64,000 bases of DNA, taken from contig CAJFID010000021.1 of NCBI GenBank assembly GCA_904380375.1, positions 10,376 to 74,375 of the forward strand, written 5' to 3'. The notes below the pieces were generated by a model. It ran no database searches and was not told the origin of the DNA. It saw nothing but the letters and a program-made list of their open reading frames with translations. Shown here in pieces: positions 37,788 through 45,626 of the stretch. This DNA is from Avimonas intestinalis (GTDB taxonomy: Bacteria; Bacillota; Clostridia; Oscillospirales; Acutalibacteraceae). The translations under genes and the position numbers were made by a program. How positions within the stretch are numbered: the stretch's first letter is position 1; every line of letters begins with the position of its first letter.

Positions 37788-38228
37788 TCCACCATCGGCC
37801 TCCTTTTCAGTGGAATCCAGAAAATGGCATAGAATCGCGTACACTTAATCTTATAGCAGAGGTGCCCAAATGTCAAATATCAAAACTGTAACATTCCCCC
37901 GACAGGGGCCGGGAAAGGGGGCTTGCAGGCGGGGTTAAGAAAATCTTTAAGGGAAATCAAAGAAAACCAAAGGAAATTTCATGGATTCCGGCGCAGGAAA
38001 AAGAACGGGTGGAGCGGCCGGCGCCGGCGGCAAGAGAAATTTATGGATATTTTGCCCCAAAAGCGGTCAAAATACAAAGGAATCCCCGGAAAAGGAAAAA
38101 TTCTCCGCATTGGCGGAGGCTGACCAAACGGCGGATCCCTGGAAAGGGCTTGGCCCGGCGGCCCGGAGCGGGCGGCAGGGCGCAGCCCGCTCCGCAGGGA
38201 CATCCCGCCCGAAAGGAGAGGATACTCC
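37788..38228. other. Intergenic stretch between divergent penicillin-binding and BofC-like genes
   Basis: Holds the minus-strand promoter at 37848-37876. The remaining part toward 38229 is A/G-rich and I find no strong plus promoter or coding region in it. Confidence 0.5.
37848..37876 (-). promoter_or_regulatory. Promoter of the class A penicillin-binding protein gene
   Basis: Minus strand TTGACA (37871-37876), 17-nt spacer, TAAGAT (37848-37853). Confidence 0.75.
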
Positions 38229-38633
38229 ATGGAGGAATGGGATCGGAAAGAAAACCCTCCAGAGGAGCCGGCCGCCCGGCGCCCGCGGACCCCGGCGGTC
38301 CTAATGGTGACGGTCATCGGCGGCACGGCGGTTCTCATGGCCCTGCTGCTGTTTTTGATCCTCAAGCCGCCGGAGGCGGAGGCGGAGCCTCCCGCGTCGC
38401 AGGGCGCCGTTTCCGGCACGCAGCAGGAGGAGCCGGCCGGCGCCATACTCTGCATCCTGGGGGAATGGGAGGGCAAGCTGGCCGTCTTTGCCCCCAACGG
38501 CATCTCGCCGCAGGAGGTGTACGACGTGTATATTTCCACCCTGCCCGAGGAGGAGCAGCAGAAGCTGGAGCAGGGCATCCCGGTATATGACGAGGGAACC
38601 CTCGCCGGGCTGCTGGAGGATTACACCAGCTGA
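38229..38633 (+). CDS. Membrane-anchored BofC C-terminal-domain-like protein
   Basis: 134 residues: a short Pro/Glu/Arg-rich cytoplasmic N-terminus, one membrane segment at about 24-46, an Ala/Glu/Gln linker and a C-terminal domain of about 60 residues (ILCILGEWEGKLAVFAPNGI, LPEEEQQKLEQGIPVYDEG, LLEDYTS). That end has the pattern of the BofC C-terminal domain found in sporulating Firmicutes, where BofC controls SpoIVB signalling; many clostridial copies have other, unknown roles. ATG 38229 follows GAAAGGAGAGG. It converges on ypeB, another spore gene. Confidence 0.65.
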   Translation: MEEWDRKENPPEEPAARRPRTPAVLMVTVIGGTAVLMALLLFLILKPPEAEAEPPASQGAVSGTQQEEPAGAILCILGEWEGKLAVFAPNGISPQEVYDVYISTLPEEEQQKLEQGIPVYDEGTLAGLLEDYTS

Positions 38634-38683
38634 AGGGGGCGGCGTCCGCGGCCGGCTGACAATGAATCACCGAATGCGGGAAT

Positions 38684-38724
38684 GGGAGGGCGCGGCAAAA
38701 TCGTGCATTTTGCCGCGCCCTCCC
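38684..38724. terminator. Bidirectional terminator between BofC-like gene and ypeB
   Basis: Perfect 17-bp arms GGGAGGGCGCGGCAAAA / TTTTGCCGCGCCCTCCC with a 7-nt loop. Confidence 0.8.
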
Positions 38725-38756
38725 TTGTCCCGGCCGGGGCATAGGGGTTCTCGCCC

Positions 38757-40136
38757 CTACATAGCCAGCACGCCGGTGTCGCTTTCAAGCAGGATCAGGA
38801 TCTGCTCTTCCATCCCCGTCTCCACATCCACATAGACCAGCACCTTTTCCCCGTCCTGCCCGCGGCAGAGGAATTCGTGGCAGTAGGTTTCGCTCAGCCC
38901 GTCGGAGGGGATCAGCGCCATCGCGTGGCTTTCCGGCGTCAGCCGGGAGGACAGGGCCGCGCGGGCCTCCCCTTCGGTCACGGCGACGGCGGGCAGCTCC
39001 CGTTCGGTGTGGTTTTGCAGGAAGCCCTTGGCGTCGTACAGCACCGTCTCCCCGGTATCGAGCGCAATCCCCACCTTGACCAGGTCGGGATACAGGACCA
39101 CCTCCTGCCCGTCGTATTTCGCGGCGGCGGCAAAATTGACGGTGAGGATGCCGTCCGCCAGGGAGTAATACCGGAAGACGAATTCCCCCAGGCCGCGGCC
39201 GGCCAGGGCGGCCTGAGCCTTTTCAAGCCCTTCCTCCACCGTGAGCACCGGTTCCCCGACCGGGCGGGCGTTCGTAAAGGTTTCCACCACCCCGCCGGCC
39301 TGGGAGACGCTTACCGAAAGCAAAGCCGTCCCGCCCTCCCCGCCGCCGGTAAAAAGATAGCAAGGGAGGTTGCCGCTCGAATTCCCGGCGTAGGCGAGGG
39401 ACTCCGCCCCGGTGGCTTTCCTTGCCGAAAGGAGCGCCTGGCTTTGAGAAACGGCGGCCTTGCCGGCCAGGTATTTCGGCTTTTGCTGCTGGATATGGTC
39501 GGAGAAGGGGCCGTCATAGATGAGGGTGGGGTAGTCGGCAAAGCCTTCCTCCATCTCGTGGAACCCGCTGTTGATGTCCGGCATTGCGGGCTCCTGCCCA
39601 TCCCCGATGAGCGCGTCCTGCGTGCTTTCCAGAGTCAGCGCCCCGTTGTAAAGGTCGCTTTCCATCTGCCCCAGCTGCTTTGACAGGGCCGAGGCGTAGC
39701 CGGACAGCTGGTCCAGAGCCTCCCGCTCCTGCTCGGTCACCGGTTCGCCGCTTTCCACCTTGTCGGACAGCGCCATGCAGAAATTGCCTACCTGGGACAG
39801 GAACTTGTACGTGCCTTCCAGCTCCGTCCCTGCAATGGGAAGCTGGCTGAGCGCCATTTTCGCGTTCCCCGCCTGCCGCCACAGCGCGGAGGAGAGCCCC
39901 TCTATCTGTTTGGCGCTGGCGGCGTACTGGCCCTTTTCGAGCGTGATATCAAGGTTGCTGATGTATTCCGTCAACTCGCCCAGCGCCCGCTGGTAGGAAT
40001 ATTCAATGGTGGTGCGGTATTTCCGCGCAGCGGTGTAGCCGCCGATTGCCGCTGTGGCTAAGGCGGCGATCAGGGCCAGGGTAAAGCTGATCAGCCGGAC
40101 CAGGCTGCGGCGGCCCATCCTGCGAAAACGCTCCAT
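38757..40136 (-). CDS. ypeB: Spore germination protein YpeB
   Basis: 459 residues. In Bacillus and relatives YpeB is needed to place and stabilise the cortex-lytic enzyme SleB in the dormant spore. An N-terminal membrane anchor (about 13-34) is followed by a long helical region (YSYQRALGELTEYISNLDIT, ALWRQAGNAKMALSQLP) and PepSY-like C-terminal domains (AAAKYDGQEVVLYPDLVKVG, LYDAKGFLQNHTERELP, YCHEFLCRGQDGEKVLVYVD). The start ATG at 40136 has AAGGAGGACG. The usual partner sleB is not adjacent; upstream is a 335-nt gap and then a zinc transporter. Confidence 0.93.
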   Translation of the reverse strand: MERFRRMGRRSLVRLISFTLALIAALATAAIGGYTAARKYRTTIEYSYQRALGELTEYISNLDITLEKGQYAASAKQIEGLSSALWRQAGNAKMALSQLPIAGTELEGTYKFLSQVGNFCMALSDKVESGEPVTEQEREALDQLSGYASALSKQLGQMESDLYNGALTLESTQDALIGDGQEPAMPDINSGFHEMEEGFADYPTLIYDGPFSDHIQQQKPKYLAGKAAVSQSQALLSARKATGAESLAYAGNSSGNLPCYLFTGGGEGGTALLSVSVSQAGGVVETFTNARPVGEPVLTVEEGLEKAQAALAGRGLGEFVFRYYSLADGILTVNFAAAAKYDGQEVVLYPDLVKVGIALDTGETVLYDAKGFLQNHTERELPAVAVTEGEARAALSSRLTPESHAMALIPSDGLSETYCHEFLCRGQDGEKVLVYVDVETGMEEQILILLESDTGVLAM

Positions 40137-40471
40137 AAGGCGTCCTCCTTATTCCAAAAAGGATGCGGGGCCATAAGGGCGCCGTGCGGCACCCTTATGG
40201 TTTACCGTATGTGTATCTTTTCCGGAAAAGAAGAGGCTATGCGGGTAATCGCTGCGTTTCCTGCGGGAACGGAAGAAACAAATAGTATATTATTAAAATA
40301 AATCGTCTATTTGTATATTCTTTTTGAGCTGTCCCATGCGCTGTTTCCCGGCCGGAGGCGTCTGCTTGAGCGGGGCATTGGCGGCGGAGGGCCTCCTGAA
40401 AAAACGAAAGCGGGGGTCCTGTTGAAAAGGCCCCCGCTTTCCTCTATTGGCTTTCCTTAGCTGCGCTGGCT
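40137..40471. other. Intergenic stretch upstream of ypeB
   Basis: Contains a stem CCATAAGGG / CCCTTATGG at about 40171-40200 in the ypeB leader, an inverted repeat ACAAATAG (40278-40285) / CTATTTGT (40307-40314) in an AT-rich patch, and the zinc-operon terminator. No sporulation sigma-factor promoter could be assigned with confidence. Confidence 0.45.
40406..40441 (-). terminator. Terminator of the zinc ABC transporter operon
   Basis: Perfect 11-bp arms GAAAGCGGGGG / CCCCCGCTTTC with a 14-nt loop; the minus-strand tail is GTTTTTTC. Confidence 0.9.
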
Positions 40472-41305
40472 TTAATTCACTTCCCCTTTTTCCCGCAGGG
40501 CGAAGGTGCCGAAGTAGAGCACGGCGGCGATGAGCACCACCATCGGCCCGGCCGCGACGGCGTTGTGGTAGGAAACCAGGAGACCCAGGATCCCCGAAAA
40601 CAGCCCGAAAATCAGCGCCAGCAGGTGATAGCTCCGCATACTGCGGGCCACGTTGCGGGAGGCGGCGGCGGGCAGGATCAGCATGGCGTTGATAATCAGC
40701 AGCCCCACCCACTGGATGGCGAGCATGACGATTACCGCGATCAGCACCACGAACAGATTGTCGAGCAGCTTGACCGGGATGCCCTTGCTGCGCGCTAAGG
40801 CGGGGCTGATGCTCACCGCATGGAGCTGGTTGAAGCAGAGCAGCCAGATGCCGGCCGTGGCCGCCAGGGTGATCCCCAGCACAAGCAGCTCGCCGGGGGA
40901 GATGCTGAGGATATCGCCGATCAGCAGGCTCTGGTATTTGGAAAAGCTGCCCCCGCGGGAGAGGATGACCAGCCCGAGCGCCACCCCGCAGGAGGAGAAT
41001 ACCCCGATCACCGTGTCGGTTGAGGAAAGGCGGGAATGCCGGATGCGGTTCATCACCAGGGCGAACACCACCGCGAAAGCCACCATCACCAGCCGGTATT
41101 CGGACAGGCCCAGCAGGACGCCGATCCCCACCCCAGTCAGGGCGGAATGCCCCAGCGCGTCGGAGAAGAAGGCCATCCCGTTGTTGACCACCAGGGTGCC
41201 GAGCATGGCGAAAAGCGGCATGATCAGCAGGATCGCGAAAAAGGCGTTGCGCATGAAATCGTACTGCCACCAGCCGAAGAGGGCGTCGACGAGGGAATCC
41301 AGCAT
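40472..41305 (-). CDS. znuB: Metal ABC transporter permease (zinc type)
   Basis: 277 residues with about eight membrane spans, family ABC-3 permease. Signatures: MAFFSDALGHSALTGVGIGV (the conserved HSxLxGxx), DTVIGVFSSCGVALGLVILS, LLIGDILSISPGEL and LLIINAMLILPAAASRNVAR. Moves Zn(II) (or Mn(II)) through the inner membrane. ATG 41305 follows AAAGGATG. Last gene of a minus operon znuA-znuC-znuB; the zinc preference rests on the His-rich binding protein and the Fur-family neighbour. Confidence 0.92.
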   Translation of the reverse strand: MLDSLVDALFGWWQYDFMRNAFFAILLIMPLFAMLGTLVVNNGMAFFSDALGHSALTGVGIGVLLGLSEYRLVMVAFAVVFALVMNRIRHSRLSSTDTVIGVFSSCGVALGLVILSRGGSFSKYQSLLIGDILSISPGELLVLGITLAATAGIWLLCFNQLHAVSISPALARSKGIPVKLLDNLFVVLIAVIVMLAIQWVGLLIINAMLILPAAASRNVARSMRSYHLLALIFGLFSGILGLLVSYHNAVAAGPMVVLIAAVLYFGTFALREKGEVN

Positions 41306-41376
41306 ACCAAAGCATCCTTTCAAGAAAATCGGGGCCGGCGGGCCGCCGCTCGCGGCCCACGGGGGGGAGCCCGCGG

Positions 41377-42099
41377 CTAGGCGCCGGGGAAGGCCTGGTG
41401 GAAGGCTTCGCTGGCAAACACCTCTTCCGGCGTGCCGCACGCCTCCACGCTGCGGTCCAGCAGTACCACCCGGTCAGCGTGGCGGCGGACAAAATCCAGG
41501 TCGTGGGACACCAGCAGCATCACCATGTCGCTGCTGGCCTTGAGCTGCCCAAGGACCGTATAAAACAGCTGAAGGCCCGCCTGGTCAACGCCGGAGACCG
41601 GCTCGTCCAGCACCAGCAGGTCGGGGGTGGGCAGGGTGGCGGCCGCCAGCAGCACCCGCTGCAGCTCCCCGCCCGAGAGCCGCCCCACCGGCTTGTCGAT
41701 CAGCGCGGCGGCGTTGAACCGGGCCAAATGCTCCCGCAGCCGTTCGACCGTCCTGCGGCGGCGGGGGAGGAAAACCGGGTAGCCGGTGGTCAGGGAGGCG
41801 AGCATGTCGTACACCGTGGCAGGGGAACCGGCGTCCACGCTGAGCGTCTGGGGGACGTAGCCGATCCGCAGCTTCCCGGCCGGCCGGCCGTCGTGGCCGC
41901 TGAATTCGACGTTGCCGGTGTGGGGCAGCTCGCCCAGGATCGCCTTGAGCAGGGTCGATTTCCCCGCCCCGTTCCGGCCGATCAGGGCGGTCAGCTCCCC
42001 GCAGTGGGCGTGCAGGCTCACGTCCTTGAGCAGGACGGAGCCCCCGGCCGTAACGGTGATATGGTTGATCTTCAGGCAATGCAGCCCGCAGGTACTCAT
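41377..42099 (-). CDS. znuC: Metal ABC transporter ATP-binding protein (zinc type)
   Basis: 240-residue ABC ATPase: Walker A GRNGAGKST at 41-49, the Q-loop in IGYVPQTLSV, ABC signature LSGGELQRVLLA, Walker B LLVLDEPVSGVD and switch His in LLVSHDLDFV. The DEPVSGVDQ stretch and length are those of the metal-uptake subfamily. ATG 42099 follows GAAGGAG. It lies 37 nt after znuA and 71 nt before znuB. Confidence 0.92.
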   Translation of the reverse strand: MSTCGLHCLKINHITVTAGGSVLLKDVSLHAHCGELTALIGRNGAGKSTLLKAILGELPHTGNVEFSGHDGRPAGKLRIGYVPQTLSVDAGSPATVYDMLASLTTGYPVFLPRRRRTVERLREHLARFNAAALIDKPVGRLSGGELQRVLLAAATLPTPDLLVLDEPVSGVDQAGLQLFYTVLGQLKASSDMVMLLVSHDLDFVRRHADRVVLLDRSVEACGTPEEVFASEAFHQAFPGA

Positions 42100-42136
42100 G
42101 AGCGTAACTCCTTCTTTCCGCCGGTTCCCTATTGCT

Positions 42137-43108
42137 TTAGGCGGCCGCGTCGCGCAGGGCCTGCGCGTTCTGCCGCATGGCGTCAAGCCAAGCGTCCTTG
42201 TCGTCCTGCCCGCCCGCCGCCGTATCCAGCGTCAGCACCCGGGCGTCGGCCGCACTCTGCGCGATGTAGTCGTATTCCTGCGGGTATTGGCTGTCGTATA
42301 AAAGCAGCACCGTGCCCGCTTGCTCCGCCGCCTGCTCCGCTGCCCGGATGTCCGAGGCGGACACCCCCGCATCCTCCCCGATCGACAGGGCGGCCACCGG
42401 CCGCAGGCCGAGATCCTCCGCCAAATAGGCCAGGGAGTCGTGGAAGGTGATGCAGGCGTCGGTGGGCAGCATCCCGGCCGCCTCCTGCAATTCCCGGTAT
42501 ACACGGTCGATCTGATCAAGGTAGGCGCCGGCGTTGGCGGCGTAATCCTCCGCGTGGCCGGGATCCAGCGCCGCCAGCCCGTCCCGCAGGTTTTCCACCT
42601 GCTGCCGGTAGCGGGCGGGGCTGGTCCAGATGTGCTCGTTGTAGTAGACGAGCTCCTCCTCCGAGACTTCCCCGCCGGCATTGTGGTCGTGATCGTGGTC
42701 ATGGCCGTGGACGTGGAGGGATTCGAGCAGGGACACCCCCTCCGACGTGTCAATGGTCACTAGATCCGGGAACTGTTCCCGCGCGCTGTCCAGGAAGCTT
42801 TCCGCCCCCGCGCCGTTGAGCAGGAGCGCGTCCGCCCCCGACAGGGTGATCATATTGTCCGGCGAAAGCTGATAATCGTGCAGGCAGCCGGTCTGGGAGG
42901 GGACGAGGTTGACGACCTGGACGCCGTCGATCCCGTCCGCTACGTTGAGCGCGGCGATGTACACAGGATAGGAGGCGGCCACCAGCCGCAGCCGTCCGTC
43001 TTCCCGTTCGGTAACCCGGGTAAAGCCGGTGACGGCGATGCAAACTGCCAGGATTGCCGCCATCAGCAGGGCGACGGCGCCGTACCGCCGCCGGTCGGAT
43101 TGGGTCAT
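42137..43108 (-). CDS. znuA: Zinc-binding lipo-/membrane-anchored substrate-binding protein
   Basis: 323 residues, cluster A-1 metal-binding protein. An uncleaved-looking N-terminal membrane segment (about 10-28; no lipobox Cys) tethers it outside. Metal-ligand candidates: His77 in GCLHDYQLSP, the histidine-rich loop HVHGHDHDHDH at 132-142 that marks zinc rather than manganese members, HIWTSPARYRQQVENL, and the C-terminal Asp region of VLTLDTAAGG. ATG 43108 follows AAAGGAG. First gene of the operon, downstream of the promoter at 43182-43209 and the operator 43159-43177. Confidence 0.92.
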   Translation of the reverse strand: MTQSDRRRYGAVALLMAAILAVCIAVTGFTRVTEREDGRLRLVAASYPVYIAALNVADGIDGVQVVNLVPSQTGCLHDYQLSPDNMITLSGADALLLNGAGAESFLDSAREQFPDLVTIDTSEGVSLLESLHVHGHDHDHDHNAGGEVSEEELVYYNEHIWTSPARYRQQVENLRDGLAALDPGHAEDYAANAGAYLDQIDRVYRELQEAAGMLPTDACITFHDSLAYLAEDLGLRPVAALSIGEDAGVSASDIRAAEQAAEQAGTVLLLYDSQYPQEYDYIAQSAADARVLTLDTAAGGQDDKDAWLDAMRQNAQALRDAAA

Positions 43109-43158
43109 AGCCGCCGCTCCTTTCCGCGCGTTTCCAAAGAGAGGGAACCCCTCGTTTT

Positions 43159-43177
43159 ATTGCAAATGAGTTGCAAT
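43159..43177. promoter_or_regulatory. Likely Zur-type operator
   Basis: Perfect inverted repeat ATTGCAA-ATGAG-TTGCAAT just downstream of the znuA -10 box, where a bound repressor would block transcription. Assignment to the Fur-family protein at 43304 is inference. Confidence 0.65.
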
Positions 43178-43181
43178 TATC

Positions 43182-43209
43182 AGTATACCGCGGATTCCGG
43201 CGAAGTCAA
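43182..43209 (-). promoter_or_regulatory. Promoter of the znu operon
   Basis: Minus strand TTGACT (43204-43209), 16-nt spacer, TATACT (43182-43187). Confidence 0.75.
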
Positions 43210-43239
43210 GGGGAAAATGCACGATTCCGAACGCAGTGA

Positions 43240-43267
43240 TTGACTTTTCCAGCGGGATGGCTACAAT
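43240..43267 (+). promoter_or_regulatory. Promoter of the Fur-family gene
   Basis: TTGACT (43240-43245), 16-nt spacer, TACAAT (43262-43267), divergent from the znu promoter. Confidence 0.75.
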
Positions 43268-43303
43268 GAAAGGGAACGCATCGGAGCAAAGGGGGCGGAG
43301 GCT

Positions 43304-43792
43304 GTGCAGGATCCAAAAGGGGCGAAGCCGGGTGAGAGGCCGGCGCCGGAAAAATCCGAAAAGACCCGCAATACCCGGCAGAAGCAGCTGATCCTGGCTC
43401 TGCTGGAAGAAGCGGGCGGCCCCCTGACCGCGGGGGAAATTTATGCCCGTGCGGTGCGGCGTCAGCCCAGCCTGGCCAAATCCACCGTTTACCGCAATCT
43501 TGAGGCGATGCAGGCGCGGGGGGAAGTGGTGCGCGGACGCCTGGAAAGCGGGGAGAGCTTTTACGAGGCGGCGCACGGGCAGGGGCACCGGCATTACATG
43601 GTCTGCAAGGGCTGCAACCGGATGTTTGACCTGCCCGCCTGCCCCTTGGCCAGTATGGAGCGGGACATTGAGGAGGCCGAAGGGTTCGCGGTCACCGACC
43701 ATGTGATCCAGATATACGGCTACTGCGCGGACTGCCGCCGGCGGGAGGGCGGCCCGCCCGCTTCCCCTGCGCCGGAGGGCCGGGGAACGTAA
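43304..43792 (+). CDS. Fur-family metalloregulator, probably Zur
   Basis: 162 residues: a winged-helix N-domain (TRQKQLILALLEEAGGPLTA, SLAKSTVYRNLEAMQARGEV) and a dimerisation/metal domain with GQGHRHYMVCKGCNRMFDL, then CADCRR, giving the CxxC...CxxC structural zinc site of the family. The GTG at 43304 follows AAAGGGGGCGGAGG. It is divergent from the znu operon with an inverted repeat between, so a zinc-responsive repressor (Zur) is the best guess over Fur, Mur or PerR. The C-terminal 15 residues are Pro/Gly-rich. Confidence 0.88.
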   Translation: MQDPKGAKPGERPAPEKSEKTRNTRQKQLILALLEEAGGPLTAGEIYARAVRRQPSLAKSTVYRNLEAMQARGEVVRGRLESGESFYEAAHGQGHRHYMVCKGCNRMFDLPACPLASMERDIEEAEGFAVTDHVIQIYGYCADCRRREGGPPASPAPEGRGT

Positions 43793-43847
43793 GGGAAACC
43801 CGGCGTGCCGGCGGGGAGGGGACGCGGCGGCACGGCTCATTTTACGA

Positions 43848-43890
43848 AAAAACGTTTGCAGGCCGTTTCTCGCGGCCTGCAAACGTTTTT
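43848..43890. terminator. Bidirectional terminator
   Basis: Perfect 18-bp arms AAAAACGTTTGCAGGCCG / CGGCCTGCAAACGTTTTT with a 7-nt loop, serving the Fur-family gene and the convergent lipoprotein gene. Confidence 0.9.
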
Positions 43891-44021
43891 GTTTGAATGG
43901 AAATCGCCGCGGCGTTTGCCCGCTTTGGCCCTTTTCCCGTAAGCCGCGCCTCTCCCGCTGTCCGTCCGGCCGCCTGAGGGGACGCGCTTGCCGGAAAACG
44001 CCGGCTTTTTCATGACGTCGC

Positions 44022-44732
44022 TTATGCCGCCGCGAGCGTCAGGCTCTCTGCTACCGTCGTCTGCTGCTCCGGGGTCAGGAGTCCTTCCTTGACCGCCAGA
44101 CCTATGTATTTCCCCTGCTCCAGGTCATACGCCAAAACGGCCGGATTTTCCTGGGGTTGGCCATCCGGCATGATCTGCGCCTCGTAGGTGGCCAGGCAGG
44201 TCGCCGCGCAGGCAGTGTCGGTTTGCTTGACCGGCGTATACTGGTTATCCCAGGTGGCAGCGCTGGACATCAGCTGGTGGTAGACCGCCGCATAAAAATA
44301 CTCGTCCTGCGGGGATGTCCCCTCCGGAAGTTCAATGGGGAAATTGCCCAAAAAGCCGACGCATTCGCCGTCAACCAGGATGTTTACCGGCGAATACAGC
44401 AGGTGCGGTTCGGCATCGTTGACGGGAACCAGCTCCCATTCCTGCGGCACGACCAGCTCCGCCCGGATAGGGTTGTGGTCGCGGAAAGTGACTGCCACCG
44501 CCTGAAACCCTGCGGGCGCGCCGGCGCCGGTTTCCTCCACCTGGGCGTCGTTCTCCCAGGACGGCATCGCCGGGGCCGTCATCGTTTCCGTGCCTGCCGC
44601 CTGCGCCGGCGCGGTAGTGCTTTCTCTGTTTCCGGAGGCGGTCCCCGCCGGAGACGCCGTCCCGCAGCCGGACAAAGCCGTCACAGCCGCCGCCAGCACG
44701 GCGCCGCACAGAACCTTTTTGTTCCTATTCAT
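44022..44732 (-). CDS. Lipoprotein, function unknown
   Basis: 236 residues: signal peptide with lipobox ALSGC at about residues 19-23, a Thr/Ala/Ser/Gly linker to about 60, then an exported domain with FQAVAVTFRDHNPIRAELVV, WELVPVNDAEPHLLYSPVNI, FLGNFPIELPEGT and the end TYEAQIMPDG. No family recognised with confidence. ATG 44732 follows GAGGAAGGG. It trails the surface-protein genes at 44871-47025 on the same strand and may belong to that transcript or be separate (138-nt gap). Confidence 0.7.
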   Translation of the reverse strand: MNRNKKVLCGAVLAAAVTALSGCGTASPAGTASGNRESTTAPAQAAGTETMTAPAMPSWENDAQVEETGAGAPAGFQAVAVTFRDHNPIRAELVVPQEWELVPVNDAEPHLLYSPVNILVDGECVGFLGNFPIELPEGTSPQDEYFYAAVYHQLMSSAATWDNQYTPVKQTDTACAATCLATYEAQIMPDGQPQENPAVLAYDLEQGKYIGLAVKEGLLTPEQQTTVAESLTLAAA

Positions 44733-44870
44733 GAAGGACCAGTCCCTTCCTCAATTTTAATGATCTTGACCGCATGGCGGCTTTCTCGCCGAAATATGGC
44801 ATACGCCAGGTCGAAGAACCTCAAAAAGCGGCCGGCAACGCCGCCCTGCGGCTGCGCAATGCCGTCGGCT

Positions 44871-45626
44871 TTATTCCTGTGAAGCCTTGCGGCGGCCACG
44901 CACGAGCTTGACGATCAGCAGGATTACGCCGATTACCACTAGGATGGCCACGGCGGCGATCAGGAGCTTGGCGATTTCCTCCCGGGAGGTATCCTCCGCA
45001 GGGCCGGTCACCGTCCGGGCGCTCGCGCGGAATTCCCAGGAAACGGGGCTGCTTTCCGCCGACGGGTCGCCGGCATAGGAGAAGGGGCAGCGGATGGTGA
45101 CGAGGTACTCCCGCGCCTCCCCAGGCTCGAGTTCCTCCACCGACAGCAGGGGCATCTGGTCCGCCAGGCCGGTATAGGGACCCTCGTACAGCAGGGAGCC
45201 GTCCTCCTGTTCGAGTGTTATCGAAAGCTGGGAAAAATAGGTCAGCGCGGCGGGATCGTCATAGGGGAGCACCGGCGTCATGGTCAGCGCCACGGCCCGC
45301 GGAGTTTCGTTGACCACCCGGAAACGGCCGGTTTTTTCCAGCCCGCCGGGCAGGAGGGGGTGCTCCCAGAAGGCGTCCTCCTCCGGCTCGGACACAATCG
45401 CGCCCTGGCCGTCCTGTTCCACAATCCGGTACACCTTATCCGCCGCGTCCGTTTCCGAGGCGGCGGTGGAGGCCGAAGCCGCGGCTTCTTCTCCGCCTGC
45501 GGCCGTTGTCTGCGCCGCCGTCTCCTCTGCCGCCGCGGGCAGGGCGGGGAGACAGACGGACAGCGCCAGCAGCGCCGCAAGCAGGCCGGCTGGGATGATC
45601 CGCCGCCGTTTGCACTTGGGCTTCAT
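44871..45626 (-). CDS. Secreted, C-terminally anchored membrane protein, function unknown
   Basis: 251 residues: signal peptide ending in ALPAAAEE (cleavage near residue 33), an Ala/Thr/Ser-rich linker, an extracellular beta-rich domain (VYRIVEQDGQGAIVSEPEED, GRFRVVNETPRAVALTMTPV, LEPGEAREYLVTIRCPFSYA), then one membrane span at about 218-240 and a basic tail (KLVRGRRKASQE). Start ATG 45626 overlaps the stop of the LamG gene as ATGA, indicating translational coupling. It resembles accessory or pilin-like surface proteins but carries no sorting motif. Confidence 0.7.
   Translation of the reverse strand: MKPKCKRRRIIPAGLLAALLALSVCLPALPAAAEETAAQTTAAGGEEAAASASTAASETDAADKVYRIVEQDGQGAIVSEPEEDAFWEHPLLPGGLEKTGRFRVVNETPRAVALTMTPVLPYDDPAALTYFSQLSITLEQEDGSLLYEGPYTGLADQMPLLSVEELEPGEAREYLVTIRCPFSYAGDPSAESSPVSWEFRASARTVTGPAEDTSREEIAKLLIAAVAILVVIGVILLIVKLVRGRRKASQE

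Noticed and set aside
40293..40340. Short minus peptide MGQLKKNIQIDDLF
   Set aside because: Looks protein-like at its end but lacks a ribosome site and stops within an AT-rich patch.
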